The notes under the pieces are model-generated. The model worked only from the letters and a program-made list of their open reading frames with translations, searched no databases and was not told the DNA's origin. Made by a program: the position numbers and the translations under genes. A DNA stretch of 64,000 nucleotides from Canna indica. Lineage: Eukaryota > Streptophyta > Magnoliopsida > Zingiberales > Cannaceae. Below, piece by piece: positions 1 through 9,876 of the stretch. Numbering within the stretch: position 1 is the stretch's first letter; each line of letters begins with the position of its first letter. The DNA is taken from the NCBI GenBank assembly GCA_034359265.1, contig CP136898.1, forward strand, positions 35,425,501 to 35,489,500, written 5' to 3'.

Positions 1-1
1 G

Positions 2-166
2 GTTGAAAGAAAGGAGTTGCAACTGGAGTACATTTCTACACAGAAGCTGGTTGCAGATATTTTCACAAAGGCGTTAAGTGGAGAAAAGTTTGAGCAGTTG
101 AGATTTGCTCTAGCTAGGACTGTGTGTCATATGACACAATTTTTTATAGGAGAGTTGAATAATTGA
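2..166 (+). pseudogene. Ty1/copia pol, C-terminal end of RNase H (partial at window edge)
   Basis: Open frame from base 2 to a TGA at 164-166, cut by the window start. It reads through the typical end of a plant copia RNase H: LEYISTQ, then ADIFTKAL, then a Phe-Glu-x-Leu-Arg helix. RNase H removes the RNA strand of the RNA:DNA hybrid during reverse transcription in the cytoplasmic particle. The stop is followed by about 1.4 kb of post-pol sequence and then a polypurine tract and LTR, so this is the 3' end of a plus-strand element whose remainder lies left of the window. The frame is undamaged in the visible 54 codons, so this copy may be younger than the copia copies to its right. Confidence 0.85.
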
Positions 167-453
167 AGAATCTTTCAATTATTTTTCAACTTACCTCGTT
201 CATTGAATGTTATTTTTTTGCTCTCCCTCATTATGGTTTTCGGCGGGTGTTTTGTCTCATCAATTCCTCTCTTACTGCTCATTGATTTTTTCGGCGAGAG
301 GCTGCTATTTCTGTGTATCCGAACATATGAGATTTATATCCTCAATTATGTTCTCTTAACGTTGTATTTCAGTTCAAGGTCTGAAAAATAATCTTCTTAT
401 TCAATCTCCAATCGTCCTCTTGCTACCTCTCATCAATTTAATCTGAAGCTTCA

Positions 454-1105
454 ATGATGAGCTTCAAAACTAGCAAGATGAGTCTCGAGAAAGAGATGAT
501 TGCTTCTTTTTCAAAGGAAATGGTGTTTTCAAGTCCTTATGAGAAAATAGAAACACATGTTCCAATTACGTCTCCTAATAAGATATCTTCACCTTCTACC
601 TCTCAAAGTCAATATCTGAGAAAGAAATCAAAGAAAAGAGCTTTTGACCGTGCTCTAAGAAGAAATGGTAGAGGTATGACTCCATAACCCTCAAATCCCT
701 ATCTAAAATTCATGATCCTGAGGGGGAGGAATTATTTTCTAAGGGGGAGGGTAAAAGTTGAAGTCAATATTTCTTTTTATGGTGATTCTTTTAAAATCAG
801 TAAATATTGGTACTATTTATTTGCTGTTGCTGATGAAGAGCTTGACTCAATTCCAGGAAAGACTGGACTTATTTTGTTTTCTCCAATTCTTAAGACTAAG
901 ACATTCACAATTGACCGTATCTGAAGCAATTAAAATTGCTGACACAAGACTTGAAACAATCATTATTCCAACTGCTGCTGACATAACTTCAGCTCTTGTA
1001 TCCAAAGCTTTGGACCTCTATTCGACTTCTACATCCACAACCAAAAGAGCTATTCGCGATGATCTATTTAAAACAAAAGTGTCCTTGGCTCAGCTCCACC
1101 TATAG
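454..1105 (+). pseudogene. Post-pol region of the copia element, possible env-like/extra ORF remnant
   Basis: Two short overlapping open frames (454-687 and 712-1105, frame change near 900) lie between the pol stop and the LTR. The first is Ser/Thr/Lys-rich and ends in a basic run (residues 56-73, KKSKKRAFDRALRRNGRG). The last third (about 925-1070) looks like real coding sequence rich in Ala, Thr and Ile. Sireviruses and some related copia elements carry an extra ORF here, sometimes called env-like. The position fits, but I recognise no domain, signal peptide or convincing membrane segment. It may equally be non-coding post-pol sequence. Confidence 0.3.
719..751 (+). promoter_or_regulatory. 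Two polypurine-tract-like motifs upstream of the 3' LTR
   Basis: Two near-identical purine runs, each close to AGGGGGAGG, lie 20 bases apart about 800 bp before the LTR. They look like extra (upstream) polypurine tracts, which could prime additional plus strands. A third PPT-like run is at 1248-1258 (AAAAGGGGAAG). The working PPT should be the one that touches the LTR. Confidence 0.4.
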
Positions 1106-1541
1106 GTAATATCTATTGAGAAAAGGATTCTTGAATATTTCACAGCTGGTTCTGCAGGTTCTGCATCTCTACATACTGGAAGGGTCTTTGGTTCATCCAG
1201 TCCTATCTGCTCTGAGTGACAACTTTCTCTCATTTGGCTTATTAGGCCAAAAGGGGAAGATTGATGGGGTGTCTGAATAAATGAGGTGTCTGATAAATAT
1301 TGTTTGACTGAGTCTGGTTTGAAGATTGGTTGTCTGGTTGTATTTCTCCTGTCTGTGACTATGGTGGTTATGTTTGTGATGACTGTGACTTTTGTGATGG
1401 TTGTGACTCTGTGATGGCTGGATTTTTTTTTGTTTGGTAAATCTTGATAGTTAGTGTGCTTGTGTCTGAATTTTTTCTCTTGTTATTACTATATGTCTTT
1501 TTTGAAATTGACTATGACAGGTTGGGTTTTTGCCAAATAAG

Positions 1542-1555
1542 CCAAATGAGGAGAA
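1542..1555 (+). promoter_or_regulatory. Polypurine tract of the left copia element
   Basis: A purine-rich run, CAAATGAGGAGAA, directly abuts the TGTTAG start of the LTR. It is the expected plus-strand primer. It is preceded by a GCCAAATAAGCCAAA motif that also occurs, shortened, beside the PPT-like run near 1240. Confidence 0.6.
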
Positions 1556-2475
1556 TGTTAGTGTTGGCCTTTGTATATTAGTTGTATTTGGCAAAAGTTA
1601 ATGATCTCAACCATAACCATAAGGAACTATGCATATATTGAAGACAGATCTCAACTGTGTGAAGACAGTCTCAACTGCTCCAACAACATATAGTTTTCTT
1701 ATCAAATATGCAGTGCCGAAAGATGATTTTTTGTCTCCTACAGAGATAATGACTCTTGGTATGCTTTATTAAATGGTGATTCTTCTTGTTGTCTCTGAGA
1801 TCTTTTAATCATCATTTATTCTTTATTTGCCCGAATATTTGCTTTAAATATTTCGGGTGTTACTCTTTGATCTTTATGGACTTTAGGAGTTATGCATTGT
1901 CTATTTGTTTTTGAACTGATGAATGTTGGTTATTAAACTGATGGGTTCATTAAACAAATAGTTATGAACAACATTGATTCAGGTCTTTTGGTTGTCTCAT
2001 ATAAAATCCGATGGAAATATCGTATATGCAACTCTCTATGTGTGAACACTAGATTGTTAATTATCGAGAGGAGTTGAGACTGCTGAGTGCGGACATTTCT
2101 TATCTTTAGGAGAAGATTGGTTTCTGGTGGATAGCTCACTACAACACAAGGATATGTAGAGGTAGGAACTTTGTGGTTGGGATGTCATAGAGAGACAAGT
2201 TGGTATTTACTTGTAATAGTAAATAGTATTTTAATATGTTATTTCCAATTCACTATAGTAGTGTAGTCGGATTTCAGGTGTGAAATTCAAAGGACTTATT
2301 TTGTACTTATAGAGAGTGGATTGAACATCTGTCCGATGAGTGCCCTGCATATTAGGTGACAGGTTTGTCACTGAACTGCGTAAACAAACCTCTTGTGTTT
2401 GTTTGTGTTCTTTTGTTTTAGTTCGTATTGTGCTTCTAGTAGCAGTTACAATTTCTTATTCAATTGCCCTTAACA
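1556..2475 (+). repeat. 3' LTR of the left copia element (about 920 bp)
   Basis: Starts TGTTAGTGTTGG right after the polypurine tract and ends CCCTTAACA, giving TG...CA termini. The right end is set where homology to copia A resumes a few tens of bases later (from about 2505). The 5' LTR is outside the window, so neither the target duplication nor the pair divergence can be read. A 29-bp stretch between 2475 and 2505 is unassigned. Confidence 0.65.
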
Positions 2476-2504
2476 GAAGTTTCCTAAGAGACACATATAT
2501 TGTC

Positions 2505-3180
2505 AGTACTAAATCCCAAACTTCATTTCTTATAAATTGATTTAGTTCCTCTTGCATGACAATAACCCAAACTTCATCATCTATAACTTCATTAATGTTT
2601 TTAGGCTCTACTTGAGAAATGAAGGCAACAAATTGACAAATATTTTTGAGTTTAGAACGTGTTACCTCCCATTCAAGGTTCTCAAATGACTTGATCAAAT
2701 GGATGATCTTTAACATACGGTAAGCTTTTGGGAGAGGAGGTAGAGCTTCTTCTTCACCTTGAGGTTAGGATGATGAGGGTGAAGGTTCTTCATCATGAGG
2801 TGCCTCATTGGATTCATCTTCAACCTCATTATCATGAAAGGTCAACTCCTCAAGTTCTTCTCCTACATTCACAATCTTGATATTTCTATAAGAGTCATTA
2901 GTTTCATCAAATGTAACATGCATAGACTCTTCAACTACCATAGTTCTATGATTATAAATTCTATATACTTTAGAACTAGTAGAACATCCAAGAAAAATTT
3001 CTTCATCCGATTTTGAATCAACATTTCCTAGATAGTCCTTAGTATTTAAAATGAAGCATTTGCAACCAAAGACTTTAAAGTATCCCACACTTGTGATTCT
3101 ATCATTCCAAAGCTCAAAATGAGTTATCTTGATCTTTGGTCTTAGCAAAACTCGATTCAAAACGTAACAAGAGGTATTTA
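2505..3180 (-). pseudogene. Copia A pol fragment: integrase C-terminal region to RT start
   Basis: Frame 2765-3160 encodes the post-core part of a copia integrase (NRVLLRPK, then FGCKCFILNTKD, then EEIFLG). Frame 2505-2716 continues into the linker TRSKLKNICQ and EPKN, and then EELNQF, which leads into the RT. The two are joined by a frameshift around 2720-2765, and the reading stops where RT should begin. Copia B (18411-19076) and copia C (40265-40858) supply the same segment in longer form. The right end is cut by a solo LTR inserted in the codons before the NRVLL motif. Confidence 0.85.
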
Positions 3181-3185
3181 TGACT

Positions 3186-5686
3186 TGTAAGACCCGAAAA
3201 AATTTCCTAATATAAAAATCTATTTTTGGTGCAGCACACCAGATTAGGAGTTAGTCGAGTCGAGCCGCGGAGTCGCCTCGAGTAGAAGGTATAACTCGGC
3301 TTATGAAGTTTAAATTGGTTAGATGGATATTTCCTTATTAAGCATTAGATGGCCTTTTTGAGTCGAGTTCAAATCGTGTATGCGGATCGAATCGGGGCCC
3401 GAATCGGACTCAGATCGAGTCGAGTAGAGGCTAAGTCAGTTAGAGGGGCATTTATGTCGTTGGTGGATGAGGGGATAAAACCCCTCATCATGAGCCGTGC
3501 GGCTCATTCTTGAGCCGCACACCGCCCGAGTAAGAGAGGGAGGAGGGGAGATCTTGGGTCGGCGCCGGAAACCGTGTCGCCGTTGGAAGGATCGAGGTCG
3601 TCAACATCCACCCTTTCTTCTTCCTTGATCAAGGTGAGTGGTTACTTTCCGTTAATTTGGGGGAGGCGGGTAGCCGAACCCCTAGGACTGCTAGGTGTCG
3701 AGTTTCTCACGAGTTTTTCGTCGATTCATGGTACCTTGACCTTCTTACATTGTTTTAATTATTGTTGCATCGGATCTTTGCAGTTTTTGTCGGATTCTTG
3801 ATATTTTAGGGGCTGCCGAGTCAAGGAAAAAGGGGAAAGGTCATGCCGAAATTTTCTCCAATTCCTTTGACGGATGTAAACCCCCTTTGAACGATCTTAA
3901 ACCCATATCGAGTGGATTCATGATTTACTTACTGAAAGTGACGATTGGAACTCATCCTCTAAAGACTAGTAGGCTCGGCCAAGCAAAGGGAAAACTCCAT
4001 GTCCATGGGTTGGCCGAGCAAGGGGTGTGCGGCTTGATCAAGGTCTTAATTAGGATAGATCGGAAACAATATATTAGGGTTGGGGTTGGTCCTTCCCTCT
4101 TGTTCCTATCCTTGGAGGCTTGGCCGAGCAAGGCATGCTTTGCTCAAGTCTCGGCTGAGCAAGGATTGGGGGAGATGGTGATCTCTAGAAGATAAACTTC
4201 ATGGTTAGGAATACTCAAAATAATAGGGCATGACAAGTTGCCTAGATTGACAATTAGAATCAAGATGACATTTAGGTAAGATCTAACTAAGGAAGGCTTC
4301 TATGTTGATGCATATAATTAGTAGAATGGTAGGATAGTAACCATCCTTAGACATTTCCTCTTTAAATTCTGAAATGTGGTGATACTTTTATCATGTTAGA
4401 TAATTTATTTCCTTGTTGAATTTATGGTTTAATGCAGAATTTAAATTCTTTATCATTGAATCATGTGGCTATACATAGTAGGTGTTGTGAAGAAATTTCA
4501 TTATAGTTTATATGCTATCCGATTTTGTTAATGGGTGCATTTCCAAGTCTATAACAAGTAGTTTACATTAGCAAAAGGTAGCATATGACGCTAGATTATT
4601 TACATGAAATTATAAAGTGTGTGTTAGATATGAAAACTCAAAAGTAGACGAGTTAGGTCTCACACCTAAGAAATATTTTGCGAACAATAGTGTGCGCATG
4701 ATACGGCTGAAATTAAAAGGCTGAGAACGGGCGGACCCCCGGAACTTTAAATAAGGAAACTTTAGGACACCATGTTTGTGTGATGTGATTGTGGCGGTCT
4801 GTCGAGAAGCATGGGTAGTCGGAATGACTAATGCTTGACTCGGCCAGTGGTTGGGTCTTGAGATTGCACCAGCGGGCCCGTTAGGTGTCAGACCCCAGTT
4901 GGATGGGACTAGCTATCCCTACCCCAGTCGGTGTCTGGTGACTAGCAGACCATCCTAGTCGACGGCCCGGAGTTTGCTTTGATTCACTTATGTGCTATGT
5001 GGGCCGAACAGCCAGTATATTACTATCTATGTGTGGTAGGGCTGGTTATAGCCGAATCACTAGACCATGAGTAGGCCCTAGGGGCCGGGTGCCATGTGGC
5101 ATAGTTAGGCTATTATGGCTGCTTACATGAATGTATGGCCTATATTTTGCCCTAGGGGTCGGTTGTCATAACAAAAGCAACTTATATCCCTAACTTTATA
5201 TTTTGCTGCTATATATATATATATATATATATGTATGATTATTGGGGAATTATGTGGTGGTTCGGAAGAACCGCTCACTAAGTCCCATGTGGACTCACGA
5301 TTTATTTCCTTGTTTTGTAGAGCCCGATCAGTGAGATGAGGCTTGGAATCATGGTGCAGCTGGAGGACAGGCAGTGGCGTAGATCTCATAGCAGCGTCCA
5401 CTAGTCATAGTCTAGAGGTCTAAGGTAGTTGTTTCTTTTAATACACTGAGATTGTCTATTCGAAAACATGTACTTGCTTTTAAACTTGAGTTGTTTCCTA
5501 TGGTGATTGATGTTTCGAAACTTTTCATCTTTTAAAGCAAAATTGTGAACCTTCTTAAAGATTTGAATAAAGTTGCATCGTTGTTTTCATTATGTGTTTT
5601 AGTTTTTGTTAGTCAGTGTATGTAGTAGGCTTCAGGGTAGGACATAGACCCTGGCCGGTCACACGACCCTAAGTTGGGGTGTGACA
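3186..5686 (+). repeat. Solo LTR of a Tekay/Del-type gypsy element (2501 bp)
   Basis: Starts TGTAAGACCCG and ends GGGGTGTGACA, the same termini as the LTRs of gypsy E. It is flanked by a perfect 5-bp duplication TGACT (3181-3185 and 5687-5691), and the copia A integrase frame continues on the other side. There is no internal region, so recombination between two LTRs of one element removed the rest. Inside are a TATA-like GGATAAAACCCC (3471-3482), a GC-rich 5' leader, a perfect splice donor (3634) with a matching acceptor (5320), and a (TA)n run at 5206-5231. Confidence 0.93.
3634..5320 (+). other. Putative leader intron inside the Tekay LTR (solo copy)
   Basis: Donor ATCAAG|GTGAGTGG at 3633/3634 and acceptor CTTGTTTTGTAG| ending 5320, 1687 bp apart, downstream of the TATA-like box. 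The same pair at the same relative place occurs in the other four Tekay LTRs of this window (30532-32043, 43764-45471, 51259-52972, 56657-58524). Splicing is inferred from consensus match and conservation, not shown. Confidence 0.45.
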
Positions 5687-6496
5687 TGACTTCGGCTAAA
5701 AAATACTTAGGCAAATTATTTTTACAAAGCATGGTCCTAGCCATTTTGTGTAAGGTCTTATTCTTTCTCTCCACCAACCCATTTTGTTGAGGGGTTGTAG
5801 GGGAATAAAATGATATTTTCAGTACCAAGCTTTCCAGCTAAATCTAGAAAAAAAATTATTTTTAAATTCACCTCCATTATCACTTCTAATTTTCAAAATA
5901 GAAATTCCTTTTTAATTCACAACTTTCCTAGAAAATATTTTGAAGAAATCAAAAGTTTTATTTTTCTTAGCTAAAACGAAAACCCATATGAATCTAGAAT
6001 CATCATCAACCAAAACATAGCAATATAGTTTACCACATAAACTAGCAACATCACAAGGTCGAAAAAAATTCATGTGTACAAGTTCAAGTATTCTAGATGT
6101 GGTAACTTGATTTATGCTATGAAAGGATGACTTAACTTATTTACCTTATTGACATGCATCACAAAGTCTATCCTTTTCAAATTTTATCTTGGGTATTTCT
6201 TTAACTAAATCTTTTTTTGTTATCTCTTGGATGAGGCTCATCTAGTGTGTCCTAGCCATCGATGTCATAACCAAGAGTCATTTTCCGTTACAACTAAGCA
6301 TCTAACATGTGGATTAGGCAATATATTCAAGCATTAGGTGTAAATATTTTCATGCATATTTCCAATAAATACTCATTTGATGGTGCATTTCTAATTAAGC
6401 ATTTAGATGCTTTCAAAAACTACTAGATAACCATTATCACACAATTGAGATATGCTAATTAAATTGTGCTTTAACCCATGAACTAATAAAATATTT
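5687..6496 (-). pseudogene. Copia A pol fragment: integrase core and GAG-pre-integrase
   Basis: Reads leftward-coded copia integrase. 5687-5828 holds TPQQNGLVERKN with the catalytic Glu, and about 5850-6080 holds the core including the VDD region. 6130-6330 holds the zinc-binding GAG-pre-integrase part (His and Cys pairs, compare copia B 27180-27509). Several stops and frameshifts (for example at 6135 and 6245) break it. Its upstream part (6322-6496) is present a second time at 11509-11683, on the far side of the inserted TIR element. Confidence 0.8.
6322..6496. repeat. 175-bp direct duplication, left copy
   Basis: Copia A sequence repeated at 11509-11683 with four visible substitutions and no indel. 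The two copies bracket the 6497-11508 insertion exactly, so this behaves like a target duplication but is far longer than the 8-11 bp of known TIR transposons. Confidence 0.9.
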
Positions 6497-7879
6497 GCCG
6501 GGATAAGGATCATATTTGCCCATAAAGTATTCAAAAATGTACAAATTTGCGCTCAAACTTTCCTTTCTTTCAAAAATGCCCTCACCGTCCAAATTTTGAG
6601 CCAAAAATGCCACTGCATGTAACGGTTTGACAAGTCAGCAAATAGTTGCTTACGTGGCAATGATAAGGGTCATATTTGCCCCTAAAACTTTTTTTTGAAA
6701 AATGCTCTCGTCGTCCAAATTTTGGGCCATATTTGCCCCTAAAGTATTCGAAAGGGTACAGATTTGTCCTTAGACTTTTAATTTTTTGAAAAATACCCTC
6801 GCCGTTCAAATTTTGGGCCAAAAATACCACTTCTTGTAACGATTTAACAAGTCAACAAATAATTGCTTACGTGACAAATAAAATAAGCCACATCATCAAG
6901 CCACACTAGATTTTAAGCTGCCAACATTTAATACCTAATATATTCACAACCTAAATTAATTAGGGGCAACATATAGAGTTCGTTTATATCCTAGCTTTTA
7001 GTTACAAGCCATTAAAACACGCGTCAAATTGAACGAGCTGAAAAGATAGGAAAATAAGAAAAGGAAAATAAGGTAGCCCAGTCGGCTTCAAAAACTAGTC
7101 GATTAAGGGGTGCTGCAAAAACACGTCCCACCACTTCTTTATAATACTCAAAAAAATTTAAAATACTTTTTTAATTATTTCAGTGCGATACACTACTGGA
7201 ATAACGAGCATCAGCAACGGGTGGATTCGTTGCAACGCAGCCATTGTAGAAGATTGCGTACCTAATAACTTAACAATAGATCTGCAACGGTCGCTCACGT
7301 CGTTGTTAATGCTATTATCAACAACGGTTTCGCAACGGGCTTCCCCCGTTGTTGATACATCATCAATCATGGCTCAGCAATGAGGTGCGATTGTTGCTGC
7401 TTTTATCAGCAATGGTTCTACAACGGCGTGTGGACAGTTGCGGATATTACCATCAAAAACGGCCACCACGTCGTTGCAAAGGCTTTGCTGAAAGGCCGTT
7501 GCTAAGCCGTTGCTGTTGTTCATCAGCAATGACTTTAAGTTTGCGGCCTAGGTATTACGATACACTTTCAGCAATGACTTACACACGAATGACCATAGGA
7601 AGTCCGTTGCTAATGATATTAACCTGTAACTGAGAAATTTCAAAATTAGAAATTTCCATTGATATATTTATAACCTGATACATAACTCGCACACTCATAC
7701 ACACATCCATTCACATACACATCAAAGATGCACCCTGATATACATTAAAATAATTATACTTATAATTATAAATATCCACAATACAAAATCAAAACTATCG
7801 TATCAACACGATACGAATCAATATCCAAACAAGTCAATCAAGTAACAAGTATCTCCAAGATCACTATGTATCATAAAAC

Positions 7880-9321
7880 AAGATCACTACGACGGTGGAG
7901 GAAGGTCGGGATCATACGGCAGGGTCTGGAGTGCTTGAGTGTACACCAGCATAAACAAAGTCGATGACGATGGATCTGAGTGCACACTGCTGGACTGACC
8001 TGTCATCTATCTCAGCATGGTCTGCACCTCAGCCATCATCTGACTCTGATGAGCCATCATCTCACTCTATTGTGCAACCGTCTCCTCCAATGTCGATATC
8101 GTCCTGTTCTAATCATTAATCCTGGAGGTGGGGGGTCGCTCACCGACTGTCGGAGGGGTCGGTGCCCCAAGTGGCTCGAACATGGCTCATGCATGGTCAC
8201 TATTAGCAAAGCCATAGACGCGGTCGTGGTCCCAGCCACCTGCAGTCTCGACCCACGCTCCCGCGTCAAAGTCCTTGGGGGTGCCCCCGCGCTGCGTCAC
8301 CTACACGAGTTTGGTTTTTGTTTTATATTTTCCCTAAAACTTAAATTATAAATAAATAATGCATAATTAAAATAAATATACTTACCATGATGACTGCAAC
8401 GCGGTTGCCGATGTACTCCCCCGCCCCATGTCCTCTATGATGAGTCCGCTCAAACACCTCCATCGAGGAGTGTCGCTGGACAGTGTCGTCATCCATCACC
8501 GTCGTCTACATTTACAAAACAAATACATTAATTAGTACATAGAGTAACAAATAAAATATATAATTCAAAATAAGGTATAATAATTATAATGTGTCTCGCG
8601 TGCACGACAAATGAATCAGAGCCGCCAGTGTGACACGCTCCTCCCCTTGCAGTCGTAGATACCTCCTACCACCGCTCGGTCGACCATATCGACACGAGCT
8701 GATCCCAAATATCTGGAGTAATCCAATCGGGACCGTATCCCCAAGTCTCCGCTATGGTTGTGGCCCTAGCTTGGGCCATCGCCTGTGCTTGAGCCTACCC
8801 CAGCTAGCAGTTGTACCTCTGCCGGTAAATGGCCTCCCACGCATTGTAAATAAATGGCTTCTGCTCCTCTGGCCAAGTATAGCGAGCCTGCAAAACAATA
8901 ATTTAGTACTAAGAATAATCAAGCTGATTAAAAAACTTTAAATACGTACCTAAAACTTGGGCCAGAGCATGTCCATGTGCTCACGCGGCACGTGAGACCA
9001 AGTGGGCCAGGCCCCATGCATATATTGTCGGGTTGTCCCCGATATAGTCCTGGGGACATCCTCCTGCTCGAACCATCACAACCAAAATAAAGTACAATAT
9101 TATATTATGATATAATGAATTATATATAATTCATAATTCATAATACAATACCGCTCGCCAATCACAAAAATGAGTCGGCGTTGTTCCGCGGCTAGCAGAG
9201 GTTGAATCATGTTCGGCCCGCGTGGTCGTCTGCGTCTTGATGAACTAGCCTCAGCGGTAGGAGGATTAGGGGCAGGAGCAAGTGCGGTGGTAAAAGCTCC
9301 ACGATCAAGACGTCGGTACAT
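7880..9321 (-). pseudogene. Plant transposase, Ptta/En/Spm family (Transposase_24-like), degenerate
   Basis: Read right to left. 9321-9140 gives an Arg-rich RRRRPRGPN N-terminus. 8890-8600 gives WEAIYRQRY, then WGYGPDWITPDIW and HTGGSDSF. 8495-8385 gives EVFERTHHRG and GAGEYIGNR. 8300-7890 gives VEVAGGWDH-type sequence (here WVETAGGWDHDRVYGF) and a PPPS end. These are landmarks of the plant Ptta/En/Spm protein, the DNA-binding partner of the CACTA transposase. Introns seem to separate the blocks (for example 8530-8600 and 8320-8390). Stops occur in several blocks (two in the 8890-8600 block between RYN and AQAQ, one before EVSTT), so it is not functional. Confidence 0.75.
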
Positions 9322-9797
9322 CTAACTTTAATCAGCCGACATGATTATGTCAATCAATGACAATTTCTTCAGTTAATGCCTTTAGGTGAGATGGTCCTAT
9401 TCCATTCGGGATTCATGTTATTCATATTGCACTAAGTATTTCTTTTAATCGCTAACTTCAGTCTAAATTTCGGCAGCATCTCCCTACCGTTCTCCAAATA
9501 CGCATATCATCTGGGCGCATATCAGAGAACAAGAGATACACAATAGCTAAAATTTAAGAATTAAAGAGTTAACAGTCAAACAAAAAAGCTAAGTGTAATA
9601 CAAATAACTATGTTCCCAAATAGTCCAATCAGAGATAATCCAAGGGTTTTACGTCGTATCATCTACTTCTTTTATACGAACATACAACCCCCGAACGGAT
9701 CTAAGGTTTTGCTAAATCATATTCAACTCGTCGATGCGTACGTGAAATGTATCAACTCGTCGGATGGATGATTATTTTCTAAATATTTCGATGCCTG

Positions 9798-9876
9798 TTC
9801 GAGTCTACAGTGGACAATTTTGGCACGAGTCCAAAGTGGACGATTCTAGCGCATGTCCAAAGTGTACGATTCTAAT
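9798..9876. repeat. Short tandem repeat inside CACTA-2
   Basis: Three imperfect copies of a roughly 28-base unit containing AGTCCAAAGTGGACGATTCT. Around it (9330-10140) I see only AT-rich sequence, with no gene. Confidence 0.6.

Noticed and set aside
203..391. 62-codon hydrophobic ORF after the copia pol stop
   Set aside because: T-rich non-coding sequence gives such frames by chance; no start context or family match.
5206..5231. (TA)n run as a regulatory TATA element
   Set aside because: Simple microsatellite in the solo LTR; the other Tekay LTRs lack it.
6497..6499. GCC as part of a MULE target duplication
   Set aside because: No matching GCC or 9-11 bp direct repeat on the right side; the flanking duplication is the 175-bp block.
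8057..8351. Overlapping ORFs on both strands in CACTA-2
   Set aside because: GC-rich exon of the degenerate Ptta-type gene read in wrong frames; only the minus-strand frame with WVETAGGWDH makes sense.
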